DNA from: an uncultured Bacteroidales bacterium
Lineage (GTDB): Bacteria; Bacteroidota; Bacteroidia; Bacteroidales; Paludibacteraceae
Length of the DNA: 64,000 nucleotides
Assembly: GCA_902798965.1 (NCBI GenBank)
Contig: CADBYS010000012.1
Span: 1-64,000, forward strand
Reading direction: 5' to 3'
Below, one piece after another: positions 7,888 to 19,503 of the stretch. How positions within the stretch are numbered: position 1 is the stretch's first letter; each line of letters starts with the position of its first letter. Under the pieces are notes generated by a model. It saw nothing but the letters and a program-made list of their open reading frames with translations, made no database searches and was not told the DNA's origin. Both the position numbers and the translations under genes were made by a program.

Positions 7888-10800
7888 TTAGCGCATGAAG
7901 CGGTCGTCGCTGAAGGGACGGAACTGGGAGTTGGTGGGTTCGTATTCCTGAGCGAGACGTGCAGCTTGCATAGCGGCATACTCGGCAGAGTTGTGAACCA
8001 CGAGTTTGCTGAACTCACGCAGACCTGTACCGGCCGGGATGAGGTTACCGCAAATCACGTTCTCCTTCATGCCCTCGAGGTTATCGATCTTGCCTTGGAT
8101 AGCGGACTCGTTGAGCACCTTCGTAGTCTCCTGGAAGGAAGCAGCGGAGATGAACGACTTCGTACCGAGTGCGGCGCGGGTGATACCGAGCAGAATCTGC
8201 TTAGCGGTAGCACTCTTGGCGTCGCGCACCTTGACAAGTTTCTTATCCTTACGGCGGAGGGTCGAGTTCTCGTCGTGCAGACGGCGTGCGGTAATGATCT
8301 GTCCCTCGCGGAGCACCTCACTATCGCCGGAGTCCTCAACGACTTTCTTACCCCAGATACGGTCGTTCTCCTCGATGAAGTCACGTTTGTCAACCACCTG
8401 GTTGTCCAGGAAGCGCGTGTCGCCTGCGTCGATGATCTCCACCTTACGCATCATCTGGCGAACGATGATCTCGAAGTGTTTGTCGTTGATCTCCACACCC
8501 TGCATACGATAAACGTTCTGTGCCTCGTTGACGATGTAGTCCTGAACAGCCGTCGGACCCTTGATGGCAAGGATATCGTCGGGCGTGATAGCACCGTCGG
8601 AGAGAGGAACGCCTGCGCGTACGTAGTCGCCTTCCTGAACGAGGATCTGCTTCGACAGCGGGATGAGGTAGGACTTCGTTTCACCGAGTTTGCTGGTGAT
8701 GGTCAGTTCGCGTTGACCACGTTTGATCTTACCGAAACTGATCTCACCGTCGATCTCAGCGACGATAGCGGGGTTAGCCGGGTTACGCGCCTCGAAGAGC
8801 TCGGTAACACGTGGCAGACCACCGGTGATATCGCCTGCGGAGCCGAACGAACGTGTGTTGGTGAACAGCAAGTCGCCGACCTTCACCTCGTCGCCGTCAG
8901 CATGTACCAGGGTAGCCTTAACAGGCAGGTTGTACGAGCGGACGATATTGCCTTCGCGGTCGATGATGTTGGCGGTAGGCATCTTTGTCTTGTCCTTGGT
9001 ATCGGTGATGGAAACCTCGCGCATACCGGTCTGTTCGTCGGTCTCGCTCTTGCACGTAACACCTTCGATAACGTCCTGGTAGCGGAGTGTACCTGCTTGC
9101 TCGATGACGAGTGAAGCCTTGTACGGATCCCATTCGCAGACCTTCGTTCCCTTGTCGTACTTCTGACCGGGCTCGATGAAGAGCTTGGAAGCGTACGGGA
9201 TATTGAAGGTAGTGAGTACGACACCAGTCTTCTCGTCCTTGAGCTGGAGCTCGTTGAGACGGCTGACAACGATGACGTCACCTGCCTCGGTGGTGATGGT
9301 ACGCAGTTCCTCGATATCCACTATACCTGCGTGAGGCAGCGTGTAGCTACTCTCAGCCGCAGCGCCGCCAGCCAAACCACCGGAGTGGAAGGTTCGCAGC
9401 GTCAGCTGTGTACCCGGTTCGCCGATAGCCTGTGCGGCGATCACGCCGACCGCCTCGCCCTTCTGCACCATGAGTCGTGTAGCCAGGTTACGGCCGTAGC
9501 ACTTGGCGCAGAGACCATGTTTAGCCTCGCAAGTGAGAACCGAACGGATCTCGACCTCCTCGATACCTGCGCGCTCGATAGCCTCGCAAGCCGACTCGCG
9601 GATCTCTTCGCCGGCAGCCACGATGAGGTTGTTGTCCTCATCCAGGATGTCGTGAACGCTGACGCGCCCCAGGATACGTTGAGTCAGGGTAGCAACAACG
9701 GTATCGTTTTGCTTGATAGCGCGAGCTACCAGGCCACGCAACGTGCCGCAGTCTTCCTCTGTAATGATCATATCGTGCGATACGTCAACCAGACGACGGG
9801 TCAGGTAACCAGCGTCGGCCGTCTTAAGAGCGGTATCGGCAAGACCCTTACGTGCACCGTGAGTAGAGATAAAGTACTCGAGCACGGACATGCCTTCCTT
9901 GAAGTTAGCAAGCACAGGGTTCTCGATGGATGTACGCGTGTCGGTGGAACCGGCTTTCTGCGGCTTACCCATCAAACCACGGATACCTGCCAGCTGCTTG
10001 ATCTGCTGCTTGTTACCACGGGCACCGGAATCCATCATCATGTAAACGGAGTTGAAGCCTTGGTCAGCCTCTTTCATGTGCTTCATCAGTATGTCGGTTA
10101 CCTCGTTGTCAATACGTCCCCAAGTGTCAACGACCTTGTTGTAACGCTCATCGTCGGACATAAGACCGAAGTTATAGCTCTCGGTGATTGCCTCTACTTC
10201 GGCATTACCCTTGTTGATGAGGTCTTCGCGCTCCTCAGGGATAAGGATATCGTTGAGGTTGAAGCTCAAGCCGCCCTTGAAGGCCATGTAGTAACCGAGG
10301 TCCTTGATGTCGTCGAGGAACTTGGCCGTACGAGCCACACCGCAGATCTTGATAACCTGCGAGATGATGTTCTTAACGGCACTCTTCTTGAGTACAGCAT
10401 TCTGGAAACCGATCTCCTTGGGCACGTACTGGTTAACCATGACGCGACCCGGGGTGGTATCAACGATATGCTGAACGAGTTGTCCATCGATCATCTCCTT
10501 GATACGTACGCGTACCTTAGCGTGGATATCCACCTTGCCCTCGTTGAGGGCGATGGTGCACTCCTCCTCGTTGTAGAACGTCAGTCCTTCGCCCTTCACG
10601 CCTGCACGTTCCTTAGTAATGTAGTACAGACCAAGGATCATGTCCTGTGAAGGTACGGTGATAGGATTACCGTTGGCGGGGTCAAGGATATTGTGCGAGC
10701 CGAGCATCAGCAACTGTGCTTCGAGGATAGCCTCGTTGCTCAGCGGGAGGTGCACAGCCATCTGGTCGCCATCGAAGTCGGCGTTGAAGCCGGCACAGGA

Positions 10801-12210
10801 CAGCGGGTGCAGCTGGATAGCCTTACCCTCGATCATCTTGGGCTGGAACGCAAGGATACCATGGCGGTGCAGCGTCGGAGCACGGTTGAGGAGTACAGGG
10901 TGACCTTCCATCACGTGCTCGAGGATCTCGAAGATAACGGGATCGCGGCGGTCGATGATCTTCTTGGCCGACTTAACCGTCTTAACTATACCGCGCTCGA
11001 TGAGCTTACGGATGATAAACGGCTTGTACAGCTCGGCAGCCATCTCCTTAGGCAGACCGCACTCGTGCATCTTCAGCTCCGGACCAACGACGATAACCGA
11101 ACGAGCGGAGAAGTCCACACGTTTACCCAGCAAGTTCTGACGGAAACGTCCCTGCTTACCCTTCAGCGAGTCGCTCAAGGATTTCAGCGGGCGGTTAGCC
11201 TCACTCTTGATGGCGGTAGTCTTACGGCTGTTGTCGAACAGGCTGTCGACAGCCTCTTGCAACATACGTTTCTCGTTGCGCAGAATGACTTCCGGAGCTT
11301 TGATCTCCATGAGTCGGCGCAGACGGTTGTTACGGATGATGACGCGACGATAGAGGTCGTTGAGGTCGGATGTGGCGAAACGTCCACCATCCAGCGGCAC
11401 GAGCGGACGCAACTCCGGCGGGGTGACAGGAATAACCTTGAGCACCATCCACTCGGGGCGGTTGCGGCCTTGCGATGCGCGGAAAGCCTCAACAACCTGC
11501 AAGCGTTTGAGAGCCTCTTGCTTACGCTGGTTGGAACTATCGGTATCGGCGCGGTGACGCAGTTCGTCAGCCAATACGTCGAGGTCGAGCTTAGCCAGCA
11601 TATCGTAGATAGCCTCAGCACCGATCTTGGCAATGAACTTGTCGGGATCGGTATCTTCCAGGTCGCGGTTGCCTTCGGGCAGACGGCTCATGACAGTTGC
11701 CAACTCGTCCTCCTCGAGCAACACATTATTATCGATAATATCGTGATCGCTATTGAACTCCACGCCGCTCATCGCACCGGCTTGTACAACGATGTACTTC
11801 TCGTAGTAGATGACAGCCTCGAGTTTCTTGGTAGGTACGCCGAGCAGCGCAGCAATCTTCGAAGGCAGCGAACGCAAGTACCAGATATGTGCTACAGGTA
11901 CACACAGCTTGATGTGACCCATACGCTCACGACGTACTTTCTTTTCCGTAACCTCTACGCCGCAACGCTCGCAGATGATACCTTTGTAACGAATACGTTT
12001 GTACTTACCACAGTTACACTCGTAATCCTTGGTAGGACCGAATATACGCTCGCAGAACAGGCCATCACGCTCCGGCTTGTAGGTACGGTAGTTGATGGTC
12101 TCGGGCTTGAGCACCTCACCACTGGAGATGTTCATGATCTCTTCCGGCGAAGCCAGACCAATGGTGATCTTGGTGAAGCCGGATTTCTTATTTTCTTGTC
12201 TTAAAGCCAT
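7888..12210 (-). CDS. rpoC: DNA-directed RNA polymerase subunit beta'
   Basis: Full-length 1,440-aa catalytic subunit. The N-terminal zinc ribbon is present ([20 protein letters not shown]), as are the active-site Mg-binding motif [12 protein letters not shown] and the second zinc site ([11 protein letters not shown]). It begins 13 bp after rpoB and is certainly co-transcribed. A hairpin terminator follows its stop. No frameshift or unusual insertion was noticed. Confidence 0.99.
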   Translation of the reverse strand: MALRQENKKSGFTKITIGLASPEEIMNISSGEVLKPETINYRTYKPERDGLFCERIFGPTKDYECNCGKYKRIRYKGIICERCGVEVTEKKVRRERMGHIKLCVPVAHIWYLRSLPSKIAALLGVPTKKLEAVIYYEKYIVVQAGAMSGVEFNSDHDIIDNNVLLEEDELATVMSRLPEGNRDLEDTDPDKFIAKIGAEAIYDMLAKLDLDVLADELRHRADTDSSNQRKQEALKRLQVVEAFRASQGRNRPEWMVLKVIPVTPPELRPLVPLDGGRFATSDLNDLYRRVIIRNNRLRRLMEIKAPEVILRNEKRMLQEAVDSLFDNSRKTTAIKSEANRPLKSLSDSLKGKQGRFRQNLLGKRVDFSARSVIVVGPELKMHECGLPKEMAAELYKPFIIRKLIERGIVKTVKSAKKIIDRRDPVIFEILEHVMEGHPVLLNRAPTLHRHGILAFQPKMIEGKAIQLHPLSCAGFNADFDGDQMAVHLPLSNEAILEAQLLMLGSHNILDPANGNPITVPSQDMILGLYYITKERAGVKGEGLTFYNEEECTIALNEGKVDIHAKVRVRIKEMIDGQLVQHIVDTTPGRVMVNQYVPKEIGFQNAVLKKSAVKNIISQVIKICGVARTAKFLDDIKDLGYYMAFKGGLSFNLNDILIPEEREDLINKGNAEVEAITESYNFGLMSDDERYNKVVDTWGRIDNEVTDILMKHMKEADQGFNSVYMMMDSGARGNKQQIKQLAGIRGLMGKPQKAGSTDTRTSIENPVLANFKEGMSVLEYFISTHGARKGLADTALKTADAGYLTRRLVDVSHDMIITEEDCGTLRGLVARAIKQNDTVVATLTQRILGRVSVHDILDEDNNLIVAAGEEIRESACEAIERAGIEEVEIRSVLTCEAKHGLCAKCYGRNLATRLMVQKGEAVGVIAAQAIGEPGTQLTLRTFHSGGLAGGAAAESSYTLPHAGIVDIEELRTITTEAGDVIVVSRLNELQLKDEKTGVVLTTFNIPYASKLFIEPGQKYDKGTKVCEWDPYKASLVIEQAGTLRYQDVIEGVTCKSETDEQTGMREVSITDTKDKTKMPTANIIDREGNIVRSYNLPVKATLVHADGDEVKVGDLLFTNTRSFGSAGDITGGLPRVTELFEARNPANPAIVAEIDGEISFGKIKRGQRELTITSKLGETKSYLIPLSKQILVQEGDYVRAGVPLSDGAITPDDILAIKGPTAVQDYIVNEAQNVYRMQGVEINDKHFEIIVRQMMRKVEIIDAGDTRFLDNQVVDKRDFIEENDRIWGKKVVEDSGDSEVLREGQIITARRLHDENSTLRRKDKKLVKVRDAKSATAKQILLGITRAALGTKSFISAASFQETTKVLNESAIQGKIDNLEGMKENVICGNLIPAGTGLREFSKLVVHNSAEYAAMQAARLAQEYEPTNSQFRPFSDDRFMR

Positions 12211-12223
12211 AATTCCCTCCTAT

Positions 12224-15200
12224 TTATTCAAGTGTAATTGATAGAGCCAAACCTTGCAACTCGTGCAGCAATACGTTGAGAGACTCAGGAATACCCGGTG
12301 TCGGGAAGTTCTCGCCCTTAACGATAGCCTCGTAGGTGCGTGCACGCCCCATAACGTCGTCGGACTTAACGGTCAGGATCTCTTGCAGAGTGTGTGCGGC
12401 GCCGTGTGCTTCGAGCGCCCAAACCTCCATCTCACCGAAACGTTGTCCACCGAACTGTGCCTTACCGCCGAGCGGCTGCTGGGTGATCAAGCTGTACGGG
12501 CCGATAGAACGTGCGTGCATCTTGTCGTCGACCATGTGGCCGAGTTTCATGAAGTACGTAACACCTACGGTAGCCATCTGGTCGAACGGTTCGCCCGTCT
12601 CGCCATCGTAGAGCTGCGTCTTACCGGCACGCGGCAGACCTGCCTTGTCGGTCCACTCGTCGAGTTGCTGCAGCGAGCAACCGTCGAAGATAGGCGTAGC
12701 AAACTTAACGCCCAACTCACGACCTGCCCAACCGAGCACAGCCTCGAAGATCTGACCGATGTTCATACGTGAAGGCACACCCATCGGGTTCAGAACGATA
12801 TCCACCGGTGTACCGTCAGCCAAGAACGGCATATCCTCTACGCGCACGATCTTAGATACGATACCTTTGTTACCGTGACGACCGGCCATCTTATCACCCA
12901 CGCGGATCTTACGACGCTTGGCGATATAGACCTTAGCCTGCTGGATGATACCTGTAGGCAGTTCGTCGCCGATGGTGAGGTTGAAGCGCTCACGCTTGAG
13001 TTCGGCTTCGAGCTCCTTGTACTTGCTCAGGTAGTTGATCACGCAACGGCGAACGAGGTCGTTCTTGTGCGCGTCGGGTGTCCAGTTCTCGAGCAATACG
13101 GTAGCGTAGTCGATACCCTCGAGCAAGCCGCGCGAGAATGCCTGGCCTTTCGGCACGAGATCGGTATCCACGATGTCGCTAACGCCGTTGCTCTTGTCGT
13201 TCTTGAGCAGCAGAGCCAGCTTGTCGACAAGGATGGTCTTGAGTTCCTCGGCTTGTGCCTCGAACTTAGCATCCATCTTAGCCAAGATCTCACGATCAGC
13301 GAGTTTGGCCTTGCGGTCCTTCTGTGCACGGGTATAGAGTTTCTTGTCGATAACCACGCCGTCGAGTGAAGGTGAAGCTTTGAGCGAAGCGTCTTTCACG
13401 TCGCCTGCCTTGTCACCGAAGATAGCCTTCAGCAGCTTCTCTTCAGGACTCGGATCGCTCTCGCCCTTAGGCGTGATCTTACCGATGATGATATCGCCGG
13501 GCTTGATGGAAGCACCGATACGAACGATACCGTTCTCGTCGAGATCCTTCGTGGTGTCGTCGCTCACGTTCGGGATATCCGCCGTGAACTCCTCGAGGCC
13601 ACGCTTCGTCTCACGTACGTCAAGCAGTTGCTCTACTACGTGTACGGACGTGAACATATCCTCGCGTACCATGCGCTCGCTGAGCACGATGGCATCCTCG
13701 TAGTTGTAACCTTTCCAAGGGATGTACGCTACCATCAGGTTCTTACCCAGAGCCAGTTCGCCGCCTTCGGTTGCATAACCTTCGGTGAGCAACTGACCTT
13801 TGGTCACATGGTCGCCCTTGCGGACTACCGGACGCAGGTCGATGGTGGTATTCTGGTTGGTCTTCTCGAACTTAGGCAGTTTGTACTCCTTCTCCGAGGA
13901 AACGAAGCTGATGAACTCCTCCTCTTCGGAGCGGTCGTAGTGAATCTTGATGACATCGGCATCGACGTAGGTCACTACGCCGTCGCCTTCAGCCACGATC
14001 TGCGTACGCGAGTCAACAGCCAGCTGCTCCTCGATACCTGTACCGACGATAGGTGCTTCGTTGCGCAGCAGAGGTACTGCCTGACGCATCATGTTCGAAC
14101 CCATCAACGCACGGTGGGCATCATCGTGCTCCAGGAACGGGATGAGTGCGGCTGCGATAGAAGCGATCTGGCACGGAGCAACGTCCATGAGGTTGATCTG
14201 TGCGGGCGGCACAACGGGGAAGTCGTCGAGGTGACGGGACTTAACCTTCTTGCGGATGAAGTGGCCATTCTCGTCGAGCGGGGCATTACCCTGTGCTACG
14301 AAGTTCGACTCCTCATCCTCTGCGCTGAGATATACAACGTGGTCGTTATTGAGGTCAACCACGCCGTCTTTTGCCTTACGATACGGGGTCTCGATGAAGC
14401 CAAGATCGTTGATCTTGGCATAGATACAGAGCGAAGAGATAAGACCGATGTTCGGTCCTTCCGGTGTCTCGATAGGACAGAGACGACCATAGTGCGTATA
14501 GTGTACGTCACGAACCTCGAAGCCTGCGCGCTCACGGCTCAGACCACCGGGGCCAAGGGCTGACATACGACGCTTGTGCGTGATCTCAGCCAGCGGGTTC
14601 TGCTGATCCATGAACTGGCTCAGGGCGTTCGTACCGAAGTACGAGTTGATAACGCTCGAGATAGCCTTGGCGTTGATCAGGTCGGTCGGCGTAAATACCT
14701 CCGTATCACGAACGTTCATTCGCTCACGGATAGTACGTGCCATACGTGCCAAACCGATGCCGAACTGGTTGTAGATCTGCTCACCTACGGTACGAACACG
14801 ACGGTTCGAGAGGTGGTCGATATCATCTACTTCGGCGTTGGAGTTGATGAGCTGCACGAGGAACTTGATGATCTCGATCATATCCTCCTTGGTAAGCACA
14901 CGCGTCTCCATCGGGATGTTCATGTTCAGCTTGTGGTTGATACGATAGCGGCCTACCTCACCCAGGTCATAACGCTTGTCGGAGAAGAACAGGTTCATGA
15001 TCGTCTCACGTGCCGTAGCGTCATCCGCCGGCTCGGCGTTACGAATCTGACGGTAGATGTAGAGCACAGCCTCCTTACCCGAACGGGCGGGGTCACGCTG
15101 CAGGGTGTTGAACAGAATCGAGTAATCGCTCTCGCGGTTACCTTCCTTGTGCAGCAACACGGTCTTCGTACCGGACTCGATGATGCGGTCGAATATTTCC

Positions 15201-16036
15201 TCATCGATCTCCGTCTCACGCTCGATAACCACTTCGTTACGCTCGATGGTTACAACCTCAGCGGTATCCTCGTCCACAAAGTCCTCAGTCCAGGTCTTCA
15301 TTACGTTACCTGCGAGTTTGCGACCAAGCATCTCCTCCTTGGCTGACGGCGTAACCTTGATCTCCTCAGCCAGGTTGAAGCAATCCAGGATGTCCTTGTC
15401 GCTCTCGAAACCGATGGCACGAAGCAGGGTGGTTACCGGCAGTTTTTTCTTACGGTCGATGTAGGCATACATCACGTTGTTGATATCGGTTGCGAACTCA
15501 ATCCACGATCCGCGGAAGGGAATGATACGTGCCGAGTAGAGCTTCGTACCGTTCGAGTGAACGGATGTGCCGAAGAATACACCCGGCGAACGGTGCAACT
15601 GACTAACCACAACGCGCTCGGCTCCGTTGATGACGAACGTACCTTTCTCGGTCATGTAAGGGATAGTGCCCAGAAATACATCTTGTACTACTGCATCAAA
15701 ATCCTCATGATCGGGGTCACTGCACGTCAGGCTCAACTTTGCCTTCAACGGAACACTGTACGTCAAGCCGCGCTTGATGCACTCCTGTTCGGTGTAACGG
15801 GGCGGATCAACGTAGTAGTCCAAAAATTCGAGCGTAAAGTTATTACGCGTATCGGTAATCGGGAAGTTCTCCTGAAATACGCGATACAGTCCTTCCTTAC
15901 GACGCTCTTCGGGAGTCGAATCCATCTGAACGAAGTCGTGGAAGGATTTCAATTGTATCTCCAGAAAGTCAGGATACGGCATGTGTTGTTGCATGCGCGA
16001 GAAGTTGACTCTCTTTGTTGTGTTGGTTGATGCCAT
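12224..16036 (-). CDS. rpoB: DNA-directed RNA polymerase subunit beta
   Basis: 1,270 aa, normal length for Bacteroidota. The rifampicin region reads [20 protein letters not shown] then SALGPGG, with the Asp, His and Ser corresponding to E. coli D516, H526 and S531 all unchanged, so no classical resistance substitution is seen. The C-terminal [20 protein letters not shown] block that binds beta' is intact. The start [15 protein letters not shown] is at 16036, after a 150-bp spacer holding a hairpin terminator/attenuator behind rplL. Confidence 0.99.
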   Translation of the reverse strand: MASTNTTKRVNFSRMQQHMPYPDFLEIQLKSFHDFVQMDSTPEERRKEGLYRVFQENFPITDTRNNFTLEFLDYYVDPPRYTEQECIKRGLTYSVPLKAKLSLTCSDPDHEDFDAVVQDVFLGTIPYMTEKGTFVINGAERVVVSQLHRSPGVFFGTSVHSNGTKLYSARIIPFRGSWIEFATDINNVMYAYIDRKKKLPVTTLLRAIGFESDKDILDCFNLAEEIKVTPSAKEEMLGRKLAGNVMKTWTEDFVDEDTAEVVTIERNEVVIERETEIDEEIFDRIIESGTKTVLLHKEGNRESDYSILFNTLQRDPARSGKEAVLYIYRQIRNAEPADDATARETIMNLFFSDKRYDLGEVGRYRINHKLNMNIPMETRVLTKEDMIEIIKFLVQLINSNAEVDDIDHLSNRRVRTVGEQIYNQFGIGLARMARTIRERMNVRDTEVFTPTDLINAKAISSVINSYFGTNALSQFMDQQNPLAEITHKRRMSALGPGGLSRERAGFEVRDVHYTHYGRLCPIETPEGPNIGLISSLCIYAKINDLGFIETPYRKAKDGVVDLNNDHVVYLSAEDEESNFVAQGNAPLDENGHFIRKKVKSRHLDDFPVVPPAQINLMDVAPCQIASIAAALIPFLEHDDAHRALMGSNMMRQAVPLLRNEAPIVGTGIEEQLAVDSRTQIVAEGDGVVTYVDADVIKIHYDRSEEEEFISFVSSEKEYKLPKFEKTNQNTTIDLRPVVRKGDHVTKGQLLTEGYATEGGELALGKNLMVAYIPWKGYNYEDAIVLSERMVREDMFTSVHVVEQLLDVRETKRGLEEFTADIPNVSDDTTKDLDENGIVRIGASIKPGDIIIGKITPKGESDPSPEEKLLKAIFGDKAGDVKDASLKASPSLDGVVIDKKLYTRAQKDRKAKLADREILAKMDAKFEAQAEELKTILVDKLALLLKNDKSNGVSDIVDTDLVPKGQAFSRGLLEGIDYATVLLENWTPDAHKNDLVRRCVINYLSKYKELEAELKRERFNLTIGDELPTGIIQQAKVYIAKRRKIRVGDKMAGRHGNKGIVSKIVRVEDMPFLADGTPVDIVLNPMGVPSRMNIGQIFEAVLGWAGRELGVKFATPIFDGCSLQQLDEWTDKAGLPRAGKTQLYDGETGEPFDQMATVGVTYFMKLGHMVDDKMHARSIGPYSLITQQPLGGKAQFGGQRFGEMEVWALEAHGAAHTLQEILTVKSDDVMGRARTYEAIVKGENFPTPGIPESLNVLLHELQGLALSITLE

Positions 16037-16133
16037 TTGTTGGATGGTGTTATAATTTAACTGAATTTAACAATCCATGATTGTTTATCGCTACTTTTAA
16101 CAGAATTTTATATATTCCTTATTTTAGCGAAAA

Positions 16134-16183
16134 AGGTTTAGTCCCCCGTGAGGGACTAAACCTACCTAAATGCTTTAGGTGGG
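16134..16183 (-). terminator. Overlapping hairpins between rplL and rpoB
   Basis: In the minus-strand RNA, hairpin 2 pairs AGGTTTAGTCCC with GGGACTAAACCT (12 bp, 6-nt loop, 16134-16163) and is followed by UUUUUCGC, a rho-independent terminator. Hairpin 1 (16161-16183, TTTAGGT/ACCTAAA core) comes just before it and shares its bases 16161-16163. The pair probably reduces read-through from the ribosomal genes into rpoBC. Confidence 0.75.
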
Positions 16184-16187
16184 TGTA

Positions 16188-16565
16188 TTACTTGAGTTCT
16201 ACCTCAGCACCTACCTCTTCGAGAGCCTTCTTCAGAGCCTCAGCGGTAGCTTTGTCTACACCTTCCTTAACGGTAGCGGGAGCAGCGTCAACGATGTCCT
16301 TAGCCTCTTTCAGACCAAGACCGGTTTGCTCTTTAACAGCCTTAACGACTTGGAGCTTCTGAGCACCAGCGCTCTTGAGCACTACGTCGAACGACGTCTT
16401 CTCCTCAGCTGCGGGAGCCTCAGCGCCAGCGGCGGGAGCAGCAACTGCTACTGCAGCAGCAGCGGGTTCAATACCATACTCGTCCTTGAGAATTTGAGCG
16501 AGCTCGTTAACTTCCTTAACCGTAAGGTTAACCAATTGTTCAGCAAAAGCTTTCAGATCTGCCAT
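16188..16565 (-). CDS. rplL: 50S ribosomal protein L7/L12
   Basis: 125-aa stalk protein. An N-terminal dimerisation helix ([26 protein letters not shown]) is followed by an Ala-rich hinge (about residues 36-55) and the conserved factor-binding C-terminal domain ([21 protein letters not shown]). The stop lies 5 bp before paired hairpins that separate it from rpoB. It follows rplJ by 95 bp, the normal order. Confidence 0.99.
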   Translation of the reverse strand: MADLKAFAEQLVNLTVKEVNELAQILKDEYGIEPAAAAVAVAAPAAGAEAPAAEEKTSFDVVLKSAGAQKLQVVKAVKEQTGLGLKEAKDIVDAAPATVKEGVDKATAEALKKALEEVGAEVELK

Positions 16566-16660
16566 TGTTGTAAATATTTAATGTGTTATTTTTTTAATGT
16601 TAATTGATTTGTTACGCAGCCTTCCGCCACTCGGCGCGAAGTGCTGCTGCTTGCTGATGC

Positions 16661-17191
16661 TTACTCAGCTCGCTCGCCGAGGGTTTGCAGCACACCATGA
16701 ATAGTGTTGCCACCACTCTGCAGGGCGGAAATAACGTTCTTTGCAGGCGATTGCAACAGAGCAACGAGGTCTGCGATAAGTTCGTTCTTCGACTTGATAG
16801 TAGCCAGAAAATCCAGGTTCTGAGCACCTACATATACGGTCTCCTCAACATAAGCGGCCTTCAGGTAAGGCTTCGGCATCTCGCTCTTGTCGCCCTTGGT
16901 AAACTCCTTGATCAGTTTAGCGGGAGCGTTACCGGTAGCGGTAAGCATGAGTGCGGTGTTGCCTTTCAGTGCCTCGAAGATCTGTGCATCAACACCCTGG
17001 TTCTCCAGAGCCTTCTGCAGCAGCGTGTTCTTGGCTACAACCAACTTGATGTCGCTCTTGAAGCATTGACGACGCAATGCGCTTGTCTTCTCAGCATTCA
17101 GACCCTCGATGTTCGTGATGTAGAAGTGAGGGTATTGAGCCAATTGCTCTTGCAATGAGGCGATAACGAGGTTTTTATCTTCTTTCTTCAT
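16661..17191 (-). CDS. rplJ: 50S ribosomal protein L10
   Basis: 176-aa L10/P0 protein that anchors the L7/L12 dimers to 23S rRNA. It begins MKKEDKNLVIASLQEQL and carries the typical GNTALMLT and ALQSGGNTIHGVLQTL segments. It lies 20 bp after rplA and upstream of rplL, as in the standard operon. Confidence 0.98.
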   Translation of the reverse strand: MKKEDKNLVIASLQEQLAQYPHFYITNIEGLNAEKTSALRRQCFKSDIKLVVAKNTLLQKALENQGVDAQIFEALKGNTALMLTATGNAPAKLIKEFTKGDKSEMPKPYLKAAYVEETVYVGAQNLDFLATIKSKNELIADLVALLQSPAKNVISALQSGGNTIHGVLQTLGERAE

Positions 17192-17211
17192 ACCTTTACA
17201 ATGTTAATTAG

Positions 17212-17901
17212 TTAGAACGATTTCGGATCAACCTTGATACCTTGACTCATTGTGCTGGACAGATAAACGCTCTTGATGTACTCGCCTTTGGCAACAGCAG
17301 GTTTGAGCTTGATAACGGTGTCGATAAACTCGCGGGCGTTCTCGGCAATCTGGTCAGCGGTGAAGCTTACCTTACCGATAGAGGTATGCAGAATACCGAA
17401 CTTGTCAACCTTGAAGTCAATCTTACCTTGCTTTACTTCCTTAACCGCCTTGGCGATATCCATCGTAACCGTGCCGCTCTTGGGGTTAGGCATCAAGCCA
17501 CGCGGACCCAGGATACGTCCCAGGGCACCGATCTTACCCATCACTTGCGGTTGGGTGATGATTACGTCAATATCAGTCCATCCACCTTTGATTTTCTCGA
17601 TGTACTCATCCAGGCCTACATAGTCTGCACCTGCCTCTTTGGCAGCGGCCTCCTGGTCAGCTGTACACAGAGCGAGTACGCGAACGACTTTACCTGTTCC
17701 GTTAGGAAGGCTTACAACGCCACGAACCATCTGATTAGCCTTACGGGGGTCAACGCCCAAACGAACGTCGATATCTACCGAAGCGTCAAACTTTGTAGTT
17801 GTGATCTCTTTAACTAATGCGGCAGCTTCCGCGATTGTATAGACTTTACCTGCTTCAATCTTCTCAGCAGCAAGTCTTTGATTCTTTGTCAATTTTGCCA
17901 T
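17212..17901 (-). CDS. rplA: 50S ribosomal protein L1
   Basis: 229-aa L1 protein of the ribosomal stalk, complete from [11 protein letters not shown] to the conserved [15 protein letters not shown] end. The signature [19 protein letters not shown] then [12 protein letters not shown] is present. In the standard order it directly follows rplK; with the corrected rplK frame the gap would be 17 bp. Confidence 0.99.
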   Translation of the reverse strand: MAKLTKNQRLAAEKIEAGKVYTIAEAAALVKEITTTKFDASVDIDVRLGVDPRKANQMVRGVVSLPNGTGKVVRVLALCTADQEAAAKEAGADYVGLDEYIEKIKGGWTDIDVIITQPQVMGKIGALGRILGPRGLMPNPKSGTVTMDIAKAVKEVKQGKIDFKVDKFGILHTSIGKVSFTADQIAENAREFIDTVIKLKPAVAKGEYIKSVYLSSTMSQGIKVDPKSF

Positions 17902-17940
17902 AATGATTGAAGTTTTAATTATTTAACGGTAATACCCATA

Positions 17941-18324
17941 CTACGCGCTGTTACCGCGTACCATCTTCTCAGCACTCTCCACTGTGAAGCAGTTGAGGTC
18001 AACCATCTTGTCCTCGGCGATCTGACGGCATTGCTCAGCCGTGATCGAAGCCACTTTCTGACGGTTAGGTTGAGCCGAACCGCTCTTCACCTTGGCAGCC
18101 TCGAGCAACTGAACAGCTACAGGAGGAGTCTTTACGATGAAGTCGAACGACTTGTCGGCATACACAGTGATTACTACAGGCAATACTTTACCTGCTTTGT
18201 CCTGAGTTCTGGCATTGAATTGTTTGCAAAACTCCATGATGTTCACACCCTTCGAGCCCAGTGCGGGACCTACCGGAGGTGCAGGGTTGGCTGCGATTGT
18301 TGTTGTTTTTAATAGTTTTTGCAA
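17941..18324 (-). CDS. rplK: 50S ribosomal protein L11, frame apparently disrupted at both ends
   Basis: The core from [16 protein letters not shown] to [15 protein letters not shown] is typical L11. The open frame ends early as GNSA at 17941. Removing one T from 17951-17952 (plus strand) restores [12 protein letters not shown] and a stop at 17919-17921, the conserved L11 C-terminus, so a one-base insertion is likely. At the N-terminus the expected opening (MAKEVAGLIKLQIKGG type) is missing; the frame can only begin at TTG 18324, giving QKLLKTTTI, and no ATG exists upstream in frame. A degenerate palindromic repeat lies directly upstream (18331-18362). Either the gene is truly damaged (L11 is dispensable in some bacteria) or this is an assembly/sequencing error. 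The other operon genes look intact. Confidence 0.8.
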   Translation of the reverse strand: MQKLLKTTTIAANPAPPVGPALGSKGVNIMEFCKQFNARTQDKAGKVLPVVITVYADKSFDFIVKTPPVAVQLLEAAKVKSGSAQPNRQKVASITAEQCRQIAEDKMVDLNCFTVESAEKMVRGNSA

Positions 18325-18330
18325 TACGGG

Positions 18331-18362
18331 CGGACGCGTTCGGCAAAACCTACTATAGCGTC
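18331..18362 (-). repeat. Degenerate two-hairpin element remnant, copy F
   Basis: On the minus strand the stretch GGACGC...TTTTGCCGAACGCGTCC forms a GGACGC/GCGTCC hairpin and contains the 3' terminus TTTGCCGAACGCG shared by the tRNA-linked elements. The rest of the element is not recognisable. It lies between nusG and rplK, 6 nt from the apparent rplK start. Confidence 0.5.
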
Positions 18363-18420
18363 CTCTTGCAGGTTAATAATGTAAACTATCGAGTAGTCAA
18401 GCGGCCCGTAACAATGCCTT

Positions 18421-18969
18421 CTACTCTATCTCTACCTGGTTGAAGCCAAGCTCCAACGGGGTCTGACGGTCAAAGATCGTAACAATGACTTTGAGTTTGT
18501 GCTTGTCTTGCATTACCTCGTTGATCACGCCGTTGAATCCGTTGAACGGACCATCCGTCACTTTCACCTTCTCGCCTACGATGTAGGTCTCGCTCATCTC
18601 GGCGGCTACCGACTCATCGTCAACAGTTCCGACAATAGCGTTGATCTCCTCTTGCGATACAGGTTTCGGACGCATTTTGGCGGGCTCATTCAGGAAACCG
18701 AGCACGTTCGGGATGTTACGCAGAAGCGGATAGCACTCGTCGGTCAGGTTGCACTCCACGAGCACGTAGCCCGGCAGTTTGTTGCGTTCCTTCACCGTGC
18801 GCTTGCCATTTTTCGTCGTCACAACCTTCTCGGTCGGTAACAGCACTTGCGACACATACTCCTTAAACAGGCTGGAGGTGACCAAGGCGCCTTCGATATA
18901 CTCTTTCACCTTGTTCTCCTTGCCGCCTATCGCGCGGAGCACGTACCATTTGTAATTGTTCTCTGCCAT
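18421..18969 (-). CDS. nusG: Transcription termination/antitermination protein NusG
   Basis: 182 aa from MAENNYKWYVLRAIGGKE; the ATG three codons upstream (18978) is less likely. The N-terminal NGN domain (YKWYVLRAIGGKENKVKEYI) and C-terminal KOW motif (GEKVKVTDGPFNGFNGVI) are both present. It binds RNA polymerase and couples transcription to translation. It lies between secE and rplK as in most bacteria. Confidence 0.98.
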   Translation of the reverse strand: MAENNYKWYVLRAIGGKENKVKEYIEGALVTSSLFKEYVSQVLLPTEKVVTTKNGKRTVKERNKLPGYVLVECNLTDECYPLLRNIPNVLGFLNEPAKMRPKPVSQEEINAIVGTVDDESVAAEMSETYIVGEKVKVTDGPFNGFNGVINEVMQDKHKLKVIVTIFDRQTPLELGFNQVEIE

Positions 18970-19008
18970 CGTGATCAATTTTAAATTTGTAATCCTTAAT
19001 TACGAAGT

Positions 19009-19197
19009 TTAGAACAATCCGTAGATCAAAGTCATCAACTCCTCAAAGCACCAATCCATTGCCCAGACAACCAGTGCCAGGATAATGGAAGCTACCAGCA
19101 CCAATGCTGCGCTCTGGGTCAGTTCTTTGTACGAAGGCCAACTAACTTTGTTAACCATCTCGTTGTACGACTCTTTGACATTATCAATCAGACTCAT
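19009..19197 (-). CDS. secE: Preprotein translocase subunit SecE
   Basis: 62-aa single-span translocase subunit. An amphipathic N-terminal helix (VKESYNEMVNKVSWPSYKEL, with the conserved VSWPS) precedes one membrane segment (AALVLVASIILALVVWAMDW). It is encoded between tRNA-Trp and nusG. Confidence 0.97.
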   Translation of the reverse strand: MSLIDNVKESYNEMVNKVSWPSYKELTQSAALVLVASIILALVVWAMDWCFEELMTLIYGLF

Positions 19198-19315
19198 ATC
19201 AGTAGATTTTTTTATATTTCGCTATTTCGCGCCAACAATCTGGCCACAACAAACGTTGTAGTCAGACTGGAAGCTATGTCTTGTAACATTGTTTTGAGGT
19301 CGTAACACCTCTTAG

Positions 19316-19386
19316 CACGGAAGGCAGGAATCGAACCCACATTGACGGTTTTGGAGACCGCTCTCCTACCATTGGAGGACTTCCGT
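19316..19386 (-). tRNA. tRNA-Trp (CCA)
   Basis: Acceptor stem ACGGAAG/CTTCCGT, anticodon loop CTCCAAA with anticodon CCA, and a GGTTCGATTCC T-arm on the minus strand. No CCA tail is encoded. Its 5' end directly touches two-hairpin element G. Confidence 0.95.
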
Positions 19387-19484
19387 TCGTCGGGACAAAC
19401 TTGCGAGACTGAAACGCGCTACGCGTGTTTATCTCGCCGTTGTCCCTCCTCTTCAATCAACGAACCTTGCAGTTCGTTGATTGA
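19387..19484 (-). repeat. Two-hairpin element, copy G (before tRNA-Trp)
   Basis: Minus-strand order: hairpin 2 TCAATCAACGAAC/GTTCGTTGATTGA (13 bp, 19453-19465 with 19472-19484, loop containing GCAA), linker GAGGA, then hairpin 1 with stems GGGACAA/TTGTCCC and GCGAGA/TCTCGC and an inner CGCG stem. The 3' end is flush with the first base of tRNA-Trp. It also fills the tuf to tRNA-Trp spacer. Confidence 0.8.
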
Positions 19485-19503
19485 TTTGAGGGGTTTCGAC
19501 TAA

